Source: a virus
Virus record (IMG/VR): IMGVR_UViG_3300045996_000511
Coordinates: 1-43,838 of that record
DNA length: 43,838 bases
Direction: 5' to 3' (one strand)
The notes under the pieces are model-generated. The model was given only the letters and a program-made list of their open reading frames with translations, made no database searches and was not told the origin of the DNA. The position numbers were made by a program, and so were the translations under genes. How positions within the stretch are numbered: position 1 is the stretch's first letter; every line of letters begins with the position of its first letter. Of the stretch, positions 16,215 to 24,382 are shown piece after piece.

Positions 16215-17804
16215 TTAAGCCCTCTTGCGGAACGTGAGCGCTGCAACCCATCCGGTCAGAAGCGCGTTCCAGAAGAACAGCAGCCAAACCAGCCACCCAA
16301 TCGTCTGAACGGCATTCACTAGGATGGGGATTACGCCGACATAATCGGCCGTGTCCGCACGACCCTGCTTGTCGCGACCAACCAGCGCGGGAGCGACCTT
16401 CTCCATGTCTTCCGCGAGGAAGCCGTAGAGGGTCTTGTTGGGATCGCCCTTGTCTTTGTTGAGCTTATAGACGACCGGCTTCAACGCCATGATCTGGGAC
16501 AAGCCCATGCTCAACGGTGCGATGTCATGCTTGTAGCGAGCGCTTGAGGTACCGAGGCAGATGCCAGCGGTGCCGGAACCGAAATAGAGAGCGTGGGTTG
16601 TCGTATCCTGGCAAATGGTACTAGTGGTGTGGGTCGCGTCGGTCGCTATGCGGGGCAGTTGAACGAGCCCGGTTTCACCCTTAATGACCACAGCATTGGT
16701 CGCAGTTGAGCCACTAGCCCCGCTGCCAACAGCGACGCCGGTTTGAAAAACGAGATCGCCCGGCACGCCCGTGCCTGTTGCAAGGGGGCCAACGATAGTG
16801 GCCGTGGCTGCCGCAGCGATATTGGTGCCTGCGGCATTCTGGAAAAAGAGAGATTGCGCTGCTGGCGCGGCGCTACTGTCGCCGCCGATTTGTATAACGT
16901 TAGAGCCGGGCGACGTAATTCTGCCTCGACCGTTAAATACAAAATCTCCTGAGGCAATTATCGTCAGGTCGCCGGATGTACTGGTGATTGCACCATTAAC
17001 GCACAGGCCAAGCGCACCAATCGTGCAGCCATTGAGCGCAAGAGTGGTTGTTTGGAGATTCGCAGGCAGCGAAAGCGTGACCGCCCCCGTCGAGGCCGAC
17101 GCAGTAATTTGGTTGGCGGTGCCGGTGATAGATGAGACCCCAGAGGGGCCCAGAGCGGTGCAGCTATCAACCTGATAGTTGGTGCCGTCTGATGTTATCC
17201 AGCAGCCTTGATTTGTGGCGATAGCGAGACTCGCACCGCCATTGATTGTCGATGTCGTTGGCGTGATGGTGGCTGTTCCAACACCCTTATTCTGAACACC
17301 GAAGGAAAATCCTGCCGCGAAGTCGCCGGTAGCCTGCGGCAACGTGACGGCAACAGCCGAACCATTGGAGAACGTAACGAGCTTGGCGGCGTCTGTGGAC
17401 AGCACCGTGTAGCTGGTGCCGGTCTGGGCGTTGATAACGGCTGAGGCCGAAATCGTGATCGCGCCGGATGAACCACCACCGGTCAGGCCCGCCCCAGCCG
17501 TTACGGCTGTAATGTCGCCCGCGCCACTCGCGCAAGCCTGTTCCGATATGGCCGTGATGAGGCCCTTGGCGTTGACGGTGACAGTCGGGCAATCGGTGTC
17601 AGAACCGAACGTTCCAACATCGCTGTTGACCGTCGCGAGGGACGGATTTGGATACGTCCCCGTCAGGTCGCCGCCAGCGGCGCCGGTAGGCGATCCGCCA
17701 CCAGAGCCGCCACCGCTAGGAATAGGAGTTGGCTGGGCAAGCGCGGCGCCGCCAACGGCAACCGCAATCACACAGCCAGCAAGCAAGCTGCGCAATTTAA
17801 TCAT
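16215..17804 (-). CDS. tail fibre with signal peptide, S74 chaperone domain and C-terminal membrane helix
   Basis: A 529-residue protein. Residues 1-23 (MIKLRSLLAGCVIAVAVGG then ALA) form a signal peptide; LAGC at 8-11 looks like a lipobox but lies before the hydrophobic core. A Gly/Thr/Ala-rich fibre body with repeated short beta strands follows. From about 420, SARYKHDIAPL to YGFLAEDMEKVAP is a Peptidase S74 intramolecular chaperone. The last 30 residues contain a membrane helix (GWLVWLLFFWNALLTGWVAA) then FRKRA. The start overlaps the previous stop (ATGA). Confidence 0.8.
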   Translation of the reverse strand: MIKLRSLLAGCVIAVAVGGAALAQPTPIPSGGGSGGGSPTGAAGGDLTGTYPNPSLATVNSDVGTFGSDTDCPTVTVNAKGLITAISEQACASGAGDITAVTAGAGLTGGGSSGAITISASAVINAQTGTSYTVLSTDAAKLVTFSNGSAVAVTLPQATGDFAAGFSFGVQNKGVGTATITPTTSTINGGASLAIATNQGCWITSDGTNYQVDSCTALGPSGVSSITGTANQITASASTGAVTLSLPANLQTTTLALNGCTIGALGLCVNGAITSTSGDLTIIASGDFVFNGRGRITSPGSNVIQIGGDSSAAPAAQSLFFQNAAGTNIAAAATATIVGPLATGTGVPGDLVFQTGVAVGSGASGSTATNAVVIKGETGLVQLPRIATDATHTTSTICQDTTTHALYFGSGTAGICLGTSSARYKHDIAPLSMGLSQIMALKPVVYKLNKDKGDPNKTLYGFLAEDMEKVAPALVGRDKQGRADTADYVGVIPILVNAVQTIGWLVWLLFFWNALLTGWVAALTFRKRA

Positions 17805-18163
17805 CGATAGTAGCTCACATTGAGGATCGCGGAGGCGGTCTGCTCGATGAATCTCAGAGCGGCCAAGTTCGCGGCACCATTGAACGAATAGGAATTGCCA
17901 GAGGCGATGGGCATACCAACCGAGGCGGTCGGGTTCGTGCCGTCATCGCGCCAGCGAACGGCCTGCGATTCAGCGGTGACGATGCAGTAGGTTGCCCCGG
18001 CGGGGACTGTCAGCGCCGTTGCACCGGAGAGCGATGTGATCTGTTGGTATCCGAGCTTCGCCAGGGCCGCCGTAACTGTCGGAAGCGGAGAGCTTGGAGA
18101 GACGGGCCTGCTGCCAATGACGGAGCCATTGGAGCTTTCAACGCCCACATGAATCTGCGGCAT
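17801..18163 (-). CDS. putative small virion surface or decoration protein
   Basis: A 120-residue protein. ATG at 18163 follows AGGAATTCTA. The region GYQQITSLSGATALTVPAGA, followed by AVRWRDDGTNPTASVGMPI and AALRFIEQTASAILNVSYY, is a beta-sandwich pattern seen in small phage structural proteins linked to heads or fibres. It is coupled to the fibre gene downstream (ATGA). The exact role is not known. Confidence 0.65.
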   Translation of the reverse strand: MPQIHVGVESSNGSVIGSRPVSPSSPLPTVTAALAKLGYQQITSLSGATALTVPAGATYCIVTAESQAVRWRDDGTNPTASVGMPIASGNSYSFNGAANLAALRFIEQTASAILNVSYYR

Positions 18164-18171
18164 TAGAATTC

Positions 18172-18744
18172 CTATTTCGGGAGGGGCGGCGCGTCTGGCT
18201 GCTGCCAAAATCCGTACGGCACACCAAAGGCGTGCGTGCAGAGAGCGCTTTGCGGGGGGATATAAACCTTGATACCTCTGCCCCGGGCGAGCCCGATCAG
18301 GTATTCAAGATTTGGCCTTTGATATGCGTATTCAGACTCGCAGTGCAGATCGACGCCCCAGATGCCGATGCGGTCGCCGGGCTGAAGCTCCAAGAGGGCT
18401 TGCGCCATCATCCAGCCGATTGAGCTTTCGATGTAAGGCGTGCCCTGAACGGTCTTCCCGACCAGTTTCGTTACGGCCGCCATGTCGATGGCGACGGAGG
18501 CGGGAATGTCGTCTTGCTTGTCCAGCATGTAGACAGGCACCTTCGACATGCGAAGGCCGCTCACATGGAAGTCACCCTCTTCCTGAGAGCCCATGTACAT
18601 GCGGAAGTTTTGATGCGTCTCGAAGATGCGGGCTGTGACCGGGACGGGGTCCCATGCCAGCGTCCACAACTCCCAACTCTTATCGGCCCATGGTGCGTCT
18701 GATCTGGTGCTGTAGCAGCGCCCGATAATCGCAACCTTCCTCAA
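18172..18744 (-). CDS. Rossmann-like protein linked to glycosyltransferase
   Basis: A 190-residue protein with a TTG start overlapping the glycosyltransferase stop (TTGA). The N-terminus KVAIIGRCYSTRSDAPW is a Rossmann-type beta-strand/loop, and a second strand IGIWGVDLH occurs near residue 128. Similar proteins, related to motility-accessory (MAF/DUF115-like) folds, occur in phage late operons. Coupling to the glycosyltransferase suggests a joint role in sugar chemistry on virion or cell surface; this is inference. Confidence 0.55.
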   Translation of the reverse strand: MRKVAIIGRCYSTRSDAPWADKSWELWTLAWDPVPVTARIFETHQNFRMYMGSQEEGDFHVSGLRMSKVPVYMLDKQDDIPASVAIDMAAVTKLVGKTVQGTPYIESSIGWMMAQALLELQPGDRIGIWGVDLHCESEYAYQRPNLEYLIGLARGRGIKVYIPPQSALCTHAFGVPYGFWQQPDAPPLPK

Positions 18745-19466
18745 ATCGACTGATCCGGCCCGCTTGTCGGCATTGCGCGGTACTGGCGCTGCTTCTCAGC
18801 CTGCGCGAGATCAGACATGGCGCAGGTGTATTCCCAATCCCCCAGATGCGCGCACTGCTTGGACAGATCGTGGTCGATCACGATGTCAAAGCCGGCTTCC
18901 CGCGCCTTGCGGCAGAAAAACACATCCTCCGTCTCGGTCTGGATGCCTTCCGGGCCATCCTGGCTGAACTGAAACAGCGGAGTCTGCATCTTTTGCAGCA
19001 CGCTCATCTCAATGAGCATCAGGCCGAAGCCGCACGATGAAACAGCCTGTAGGCCGGTGTGATGCTCTTGGCTAAAGCACGGGCCTACATACTCGTCAGT
19101 GTCGATATAGGCGGTAGGGCGCGCCTCGGGCTCTTTCTTGGCGTAATTGATGGCGACGATGGGCAGGTGATGATTTACCATTCGCACAATGGCGTCGGCC
19201 GGCACCTTGATATCAGCATCCCAGAACAGCATGTGGGTTGCTTCAAACTGGAATGCCCGCGAAACCAGCACATGGCGGTTTTCGACAAGGTTTGAGCTAT
19301 AGACCATCGAAACGTCGATGTATTTCTCAACGTCAGATTTGACCTGACAGAAGAACGTCATGGCTTGGGCCATGCTGTGCGCGTAACCCCTCTTGACGCT
19401 ATCGCCATACACAGGCGTGCAGACGAGTATTCGGAGGCCATGCGCCACTCCGGTCCCATCAGTCAT
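18741..19466 (-). CDS. glycosyltransferase, GT-A fold
   Basis: A 241-residue protein. ATG at 19466 overlaps the previous gene by 8 nt and yields MTDGTGVAHGLRILVCTPVY, the first GT-A strand. The metal/nucleotide-sugar motif is MLFWDADI (DxD). Further on SSCGFGLMLIE and EDVFFCRKAREAGF resemble the acceptor region of GT2 enzymes. It probably transfers a sugar from an NDP-sugar to a virion protein, DNA or cell-surface glycan. It is unusual between capsid and fibre genes. Confidence 0.75.
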   Translation of the reverse strand: MTDGTGVAHGLRILVCTPVYGDSVKRGYAHSMAQAMTFFCQVKSDVEKYIDVSMVYSSNLVENRHVLVSRAFQFEATHMLFWDADIKVPADAIVRMVNHHLPIVAINYAKKEPEARPTAYIDTDEYVGPCFSQEHHTGLQAVSSCGFGLMLIEMSVLQKMQTPLFQFSQDGPEGIQTETEDVFFCRKAREAGFDIVIDHDLSKQCAHLGDWEYTCAMSDLAQAEKQRQYRAMPTSGPDQSI

Positions 19467-19710
19467 AGGCCGGGCCCTTGAGAACGTCTCCAGACCTCTT
19501 GAATGGGGGGAAGGGAACCGGTTTCGGCTCGCCCGGCTCCGGGCCAATCGGCTTTACCTGCGACTTCATGTAAGCAAGCGCAGTGTCGATACTGTCGCTG
19601 CCAAACATGATGTTGCCATGTTCGCCCACATAGCCTTTTGAGATGACTATGAACCCGCCCTCAGGCAGTCGGCGCAACGTTAATTCTTCCTGTGAGCCAC
19701 AGTCAGGCAT
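19459..19710 (-). CDS. hypothetical late protein
   Basis: An 83-residue protein starting after GAGGGGTTCAAC. It has an N-terminal beta-rich half (LTLRRLPEGGFIVISKGYV) and a proline-rich tail (GPEPGEPKPVPFPPF). No family is recognised. It is co-transcribed with the glycosyltransferase gene. Confidence 0.6.
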   Translation of the reverse strand: MPDCGSQEELTLRRLPEGGFIVISKGYVGEHGNIMFGSDSIDTALAYMKSQVKPIGPEPGEPKPVPFPPFKRSGDVLKGPAYD

Positions 19711-19730
19711 GTTGAACCCCTCAGTTCGGT

Positions 19731-20054
19731 TTAGTGTTGTCCCGGAGTGCCGATGCGCCCGCCCCAGACCCGGAATCCCTTGAGATCGGGATCGTTTAAA
19801 AGCTGCCGCCAGCGCTTTTTATCGTGAAGCCAGCCCTCTTGGACGGCTTGGTGGTGGAAGATTAGCGGTAACCTAGCTGCCAGCCGCCAGGTCTTGCCGA
19901 CGGGCTTGTCACGGTCGATCTTCACTTGATCGAGGATGGCCTGAAAATCATCCTGCGTCGTCTCGATGACCAGATCATTCGGCTTCATCGGGTCGATATG
20001 CGCGTATTCCGTCAGCCCGTTATATCGGGCGAACAGGATTCTCTCTGAACTCAT
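19731..20054 (-). CDS. conserved phage protein downstream of the capsid gene
   Basis: A 107-residue basic protein. The C-terminal part HHQAVQEGWLHDKKRW followed by RQLLNDPDLKGFRVWGGRIG is a pattern I associate with small proteins next to capsid genes in podoviruses, but no function is assigned. It follows a strong terminator-like hairpin, so it is expected to be expressed less than the capsid. Confidence 0.6.
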   Translation of the reverse strand: MSSERILFARYNGLTEYAHIDPMKPNDLVIETTQDDFQAILDQVKIDRDKPVGKTWRLAARLPLIFHHQAVQEGWLHDKKRWRQLLNDPDLKGFRVWGGRIGTPGQH

Positions 20055-20063
20055 TGCGGCCTC

Positions 20064-20099
20064 GAAAAGGGGGGGGGGGCGGAGATTGCTCCCCGCCCC
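20064..20099 (-). terminator. terminator after the major capsid gene
   Basis: On the minus strand GGGGCGG pairs with CCGCCCC (7 bp, 10-nt loop), followed by a C-run and TTTT. It lies 8 nt after the capsid stop. The run of 11 G on the plus strand (20069-20079) is also a place where sequencing errors are likely. Confidence 0.7.
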
Positions 20100-20107
20100 A
20101 GCCAGGC

Positions 20108-21082
20108 TTACGAAGAGGTGTTGATGTCAGCGACCACGCCGATGCCGCCCGGGTTCTTCACACGGAGGGTGTACTCGGCAGTAACAGCCTTGCGCATCGA
20201 GTCGCCAGTCTTGGCGAGATCGTAGCTGAAGGCGGGGCGCAGATAGTCGATGGACACCATGTCCGGGTCCAGCAGGACAGCCTCACGCTCACGGCCGAAG
20301 ATGTTCGGGATGACCTTGATGTCACCATAGTCCGAACAATAAACGTCCGCCGCGCCGAGGATCTTGTTCTTGTCAACCAGTTCGCGGCTCGAAGAACGGC
20401 CGGCAAAGGTGGACACGACCTGCTTGTTGTGCGGGCCGACCATCAAATGGCTGAATTCCGCACCGGCAGCATAGCCTTCCGCCAGAACGCTCTTGAGCAG
20501 CAGTTCCGTGAACGCACGGGTATTGCCCGCATCGGTCGGGGCGCCGGTCGCGCTGTTCGGGGCGGTGGAGTCCTTGCCCTTGGTGACGTGGGTCGAACCG
20601 GTATAGCGGTTGGAGTTGACGTTATTGAACGCAGCCAGGCCACGCAACTTGCGGGCCGTGCCGGTCGCACCGGAGGCGCCGCGCTGATTGGAGCAAAGCA
20701 CGCTCTCCATGTCGCGCTTCAGTTCGGCAAGGCGCTTGCCAACCTGATAGGCCATTTCCGACGCGCGGCCGGCCTTCAGCACCTTTTCCTGGGTGCCGGT
20801 CACAACGGCATCCTTGGTGCTGATCTGGCAATAGTTCGCCAGGCGGACGGTCGGGGTCGAAGCAGTGCCGACAATCACATCGCCTTCGATCTGGGCGTTG
20901 GTGGTGACTGCAGCAGCGAGGGCGTCAGTCTGCCACTCGTGGGTTTTGCCACTCGCCTTGCCCTTGCCCGCCAGCATGGTGAACGGCGTGCGGGTCGGGG
21001 AGATCGTGGTGATGATGTCGGACAGGTCTTCACGATTACCAATGGCAGCATAGGTGCCAAAGGCAGCGGTCTGTACAGTCAT
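20108..21082 (-). CDS. major capsid protein (SU10-like)
   Basis: A 324-residue protein starting MTVQTAAFGTYAAIGNREDL. The N-terminal segment DIITTISPTRTPFTML followed by the E-loop like EWQTDAL, then GRASEMAYQVGKRLAEL, corresponds to the SU10-type HK97-fold capsid family. It follows the scaffold gene with an AAGGAAC ribosome-binding site. It forms the head shell. Confidence 0.88.
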   Translation of the reverse strand: MTVQTAAFGTYAAIGNREDLSDIITTISPTRTPFTMLAGKGKASGKTHEWQTDALAAAVTTNAQIEGDVIVGTASTPTVRLANYCQISTKDAVVTGTQEKVLKAGRASEMAYQVGKRLAELKRDMESVLCSNQRGASGATGTARKLRGLAAFNNVNSNRYTGSTHVTKGKDSTAPNSATGAPTDAGNTRAFTELLLKSVLAEGYAAGAEFSHLMVGPHNKQVVSTFAGRSSSRELVDKNKILGAADVYCSDYGDIKVIPNIFGREREAVLLDPDMVSIDYLRPAFSYDLAKTGDSMRKAVTAEYTLRVKNPGGIGVVADINTSS

Positions 21083-21113
21083 GTCAGGTGTTCCTTGAGG
21101 CTAGTCCGGCGGG

Positions 21114-22040
21114 CTAGTAGCCCTTGGCGGACAGGAGCATCGCGACATCGTCGAGATGCCCGGTTTTGGACAACCGCTCTTCAAGTTCCTTAATCTTCTC
21201 AGTTCCCTTGTCGGTCTGGCGTGTGACACCAGGCTTTTGCACGGGCGGCGCATTGGCCGCCTTCTTCTGAGCTTCCTTGAGGGCAGCCGCATGAGCCACA
21301 GCTTTCGCCTGCTCCTGCTTCTTGGCCTCGCGGAACTGCATCGCATCCCGAAGGAGAACGATGTCGCTTGCGCCAGCTTGTGCGATCTGCGCGTCCGAAT
21401 AGCCCACTTCCTTGGCGAAATCCGTCAGGCTCTGCTTAAGCGCAGGCCCCTTTACGGGATCGTTCCATTCGGGGAGCAGGTTGCCCAGCTTGACGGCTTC
21501 CTGCTGCGTCCAGTGAGCGCGATACTCGGCAGAAGCGCGGGCCTGAGCCTGCGTTGCTTCCGTCAATCTCTTGCTCAGAACGTCATACTGGAAGTATCGG
21601 GCCGGATCTTCGGCGGCCAGCTTTTCCAGATCATCAAACGTCTTGATGTCCGGGAAGGCGGCTGCCATCCGTGCCTGAATCTGGGGGACAAGGGTATTGA
21701 GTTGAGTAAGTAACTCGGTTGTAGCGGTTAACTTGTCTTGTGCCGGCGCATCCGCAACCTTCGGCGCCACTGGTGCGGGCTCTGGTGCCTTGGTGATGAC
21801 TGGCGTGGGGTTTTCCTCTTGCGAGGGTTCGGCGGGTTCTGCTTCAGCAGCTACCTCGTCGGGGGTCTGTGTTTCTTCCTCTACAGCGGGCGCCGCCTCT
21901 ACAGGCGCGGCTTCTGCTGCGGGTGCGGGTGTCTCATCCTCGGGTTCAGGAGCCTGTACCTGCGGACCCTTGTCGAATAGGGCCTGGATTGCGTTTGCCG
22001 CCTCATCAGCGCCGCCGCCTACTAGGTATTCGTCACCCAT
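21114..22040 (-). CDS. capsid scaffold protein
   Basis: A 308-residue protein. The first 110 residues are extremely acidic and rich in Pro, Ala and Glu; the rest is helical and charged (KLAAEDPARYFQYDVLSKRL, then QQEAVKLGNLLPEWNDPVKG). This composition and the place between portal and capsid genes are those of podovirus scaffolds, which guide head assembly and then leave. There is no protease motif. Confidence 0.82.
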   Translation of the reverse strand: MGDEYLVGGGADEAANAIQALFDKGPQVQAPEPEDETPAPAAEAAPVEAAPAVEEETQTPDEVAAEAEPAEPSQEENPTPVITKAPEPAPVAPKVADAPAQDKLTATTELLTQLNTLVPQIQARMAAAFPDIKTFDDLEKLAAEDPARYFQYDVLSKRLTEATQAQARASAEYRAHWTQQEAVKLGNLLPEWNDPVKGPALKQSLTDFAKEVGYSDAQIAQAGASDIVLLRDAMQFREAKKQEQAKAVAHAAALKEAQKKAANAPPVQKPGVTRQTDKGTEKIKELEERLSKTGHLDDVAMLLSAKGY

Positions 22041-22290
22041 GTATCTTATCCCTCAGTGTCTTTTCCTCGGCTTCGGCAAGCTGGCCCGTCACAATGACGT
22101 TGCGAAGGTCGCCACGAAGACGGTCAATCACCTGTAGCAAGCGGTGGAAATCCTCACGGGCCTCCACTGTCTTTGCCTCGCGCCATTGCTGGACATAGGT
22201 GGTTTCGAGTTCGGCTACCGCTTGGGCAAATATGCCATCCTCGCGGAGGAGTTGATCGGCTTGGTGGCCGCGTTCGATTTTATCAGCCAG
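22033..22290 (-). CDS. small conserved protein between portal and scaffold, CTG start
   Basis: An 85-residue protein, MADKIERGHQADQLLREDGI and so on, ending TLRDKIHG. The frame is open between portal and scaffold and overlaps each by 8 nt, but it has no ATG, GTG or TTG near its start. CTG at 22290, just after GGCGGCGAC, gives a natural N-terminus and would be the first residue Met. Charged helical proteins like this occur at this locus in other short-tailed phages. Antisense coding on the plus strand is less likely. Confidence 0.75.
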   Translation of the reverse strand: MADKIERGHQADQLLREDGIFAQAVAELETTYVQQWREAKTVEAREDFHRLLQVIDRLRGDLRNVIVTGQLAEAEEKTLRDKIHG

Positions 22291-24382
22291 GGTCGCCGCC
22301 CATGTTGACCTTGCTGGCTATCTTGGCATGGGAGCGGATGCCCTCGATATTGGGCTGCTGGTCTATACGACGCTTTTCCAGGCTGGCCTCGATGAGGATC
22401 TCGTTCCACTTCATCTCAAGCTCTTCGCGCATCTGGATCATTTCCAGTTGGAACTTCTTTTCCATCTCCGTCATGGAAAGCTGGAAGTCCTGCTGCTGCG
22501 ATTCCTGCTGCAACTGGCCCTTTTGTTGGAGGGCAGCCTTATCAGCCTCGGCCTTGGCCATGACCTTCGCCATCTCTGGGTCAGGCGGCTTCGGCGCGTT
22601 TGGATCGGGGAGCGAAAAGAACCGCTCCGCTCCCTTCTGACCGGCCGCATTGACGATCATCTCAGCGGTCGCCATCGCGTTATCAGGCGTGATCGTCAAC
22701 AGCCCGGACTGGTGCGCCGCAGACTGAGCCTGGCCAATCATCGTGGCGGCCTGCATCTGCAATTGCTTGTCGCCAGTGCCAATGCCAACGGACACGGTCA
22801 TGTCCATGTCGGCATTCCACTGGGACGGGTCCATTGGGACAAACTCCTCACCCGTCAGGCGGATCATCCGGGGCTTGTCCTGGTACATGCAGTTAAGTTT
22901 GTGAATGAGCCGGAACGCATCCTTCATGGCCTCGGCATATACCCGGGCGATAAGCTCGATCTTGCCCATGGCGGCCGTCATGAGCATTTGCTCGCCGCCC
23001 AGCGTGTCGTGCAGGGTGTTTGAGCCAAGACCTTGTGTGCGAGCCGAGACGCCAGTGGCGTTCTCCTTGAGCTGCTCGCTGTAGCTCATGCCCTCAAGGG
23101 CGGCGGCACCAATCTGCGGGACGACAATCGGAATGATTGCCGGGCCCGGCCCGCCCTTGGTGCGTATCTTCTGACCAGGCTTCGAGGACATCACCTCGTC
23201 TGGGTCAACAATGCGAGCCGCCTCGACCTCTTCTCGCTGATTATTGGAGAGGTAGAGGTTGTCCAAATACTGGCGGAAGATAGTGGTGCGGATAAGCTGC
23301 CAAATCTTCGTGATGTCCGCCATCGAAAGGCCGATGAGGCGGTGCGGCAGCGGGATGGGGGTCAGGTTGACGAACGGCTTGGGAGCGTCCCACGCCTCGT
23401 CCTTGAGGATCGTATAGCCAGGGCCAGCCGCCGTGACTTGGCGCATCTCTGCAATGCCGTCGCCGTCTACATCGACCTTGATGTAGCACTCGTAAACCCA
23501 GATTTCCCGCATCGCCTTGTTGAGGGGGACGGTTTCTGAGCCGGTGTTCTCTTGCACCGTGTCGCGGGCAATCTCTTCCTGATCGGTCGGAGCTTCATTG
23601 CCGGAAGCAATGGCCTCAACCTTATCACGGTCGTAACCGTCTTCAATCAGGTCAGATACGGTCCGCTTGCGTTTATGCCCCTCTAGCCGGGCCTCAACGT
23701 TCGTGCGCGCGTCCTTGGAAACCAGATACTCTTCAGGCGGGACGGTATCAACACAGACGCGCCCTACCTTCTGGGTGCGCGTGATGACTAGATCGTGGGT
23801 CTTCTGCTTTAGTAGCTGCGGCGGCTGGTTGGGCCGAAGGTCTGGAACAATGACCTCGATCTCGTTTTCGGTGTGCTCAGACACCGTCACCTCGGGGTCA
23901 TTGACCACCTTGGCAAAGGCTTCGTCATCAAGGCCGGCGAACCGCTCGCGCTTGGTCTTCTCGATCTTATTGTAATAGATCTTGAGCGTTCCGAGCTTGG
24001 AAATCAGCCCGTCTTTGAACCAGGTGAGGGTATTGGTGAAGCCGGGGTTATCCCGGTTCCACACGAAATTCGTGTATTCTGTCGCCTGCTTGGCGCCCTC
24101 AATATCGCTTTCTTCCTCGGGGTCGAACTCGGCAATCTTCTCGCCAGATGTGAAGATGCGCATGAGGGTTGCAACAACCCATTCCACGGCATCGCGCACA
24201 TCGGGTATGACTACCGAGGAGCGGCCCTCCTGCTCGGTCCCATAGGGCCGGCCGAAGTAGCGGTCCAGATTTTCGACGCGGTCATTGGACAGCGCAGAGC
24301 CGCCCGCACCGTCGCAATTGGCTATCTCGGCTTTGAGGATGGCGGATAGATCGCTCTCGGCAATCTTGTTCTTCTTAGCCAA
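22283..24382 (-). CDS. portal protein (P22-type)
   Basis: A 699-residue protein with a TTG start directly after the terminase stop. Key stretches: SSVVIPDVRDAVEWVVATLM near 55-75, WFKDGLISKLGTLKIYYNKI near 120, NLTPIPLPHRLIGLSMAD near 340 and TGVSARTQGLGSNTLHDT near 440. A long Gln/Glu/Met coiled coil fills about 590-690, matching the barrel helices of P22-like portals. It forms the dodecameric ring for DNA packaging. Confidence 0.9.
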   Translation of the reverse strand: MAKKNKIAESDLSAILKAEIANCDGAGGSALSNDRVENLDRYFGRPYGTEQEGRSSVVIPDVRDAVEWVVATLMRIFTSGEKIAEFDPEEESDIEGAKQATEYTNFVWNRDNPGFTNTLTWFKDGLISKLGTLKIYYNKIEKTKRERFAGLDDEAFAKVVNDPEVTVSEHTENEIEVIVPDLRPNQPPQLLKQKTHDLVITRTQKVGRVCVDTVPPEEYLVSKDARTNVEARLEGHKRKRTVSDLIEDGYDRDKVEAIASGNEAPTDQEEIARDTVQENTGSETVPLNKAMREIWVYECYIKVDVDGDGIAEMRQVTAAGPGYTILKDEAWDAPKPFVNLTPIPLPHRLIGLSMADITKIWQLIRTTIFRQYLDNLYLSNNQREEVEAARIVDPDEVMSSKPGQKIRTKGGPGPAIIPIVVPQIGAAALEGMSYSEQLKENATGVSARTQGLGSNTLHDTLGGEQMLMTAAMGKIELIARVYAEAMKDAFRLIHKLNCMYQDKPRMIRLTGEEFVPMDPSQWNADMDMTVSVGIGTGDKQLQMQAATMIGQAQSAAHQSGLLTITPDNAMATAEMIVNAAGQKGAERFFSLPDPNAPKPPDPEMAKVMAKAEADKAALQQKGQLQQESQQQDFQLSMTEMEKKFQLEMIQMREELEMKWNEILIEASLEKRRIDQQPNIEGIRSHAKIASKVNMGGDPG

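Noticed and set aside
19530-19560. GCCCGG-CT-CCGGGC palindrome
   Set aside because: It has a 2-nt centre and no NACY loop; it lies in coding sequence and is best explained by GC-rich chance.
20054-21193. Plus-strand open frame of 379 codons opposite the capsid gene
   Set aside because: It is antisense to a clearly recognised major capsid gene, with a composition typical of a GC-rich shadow frame.
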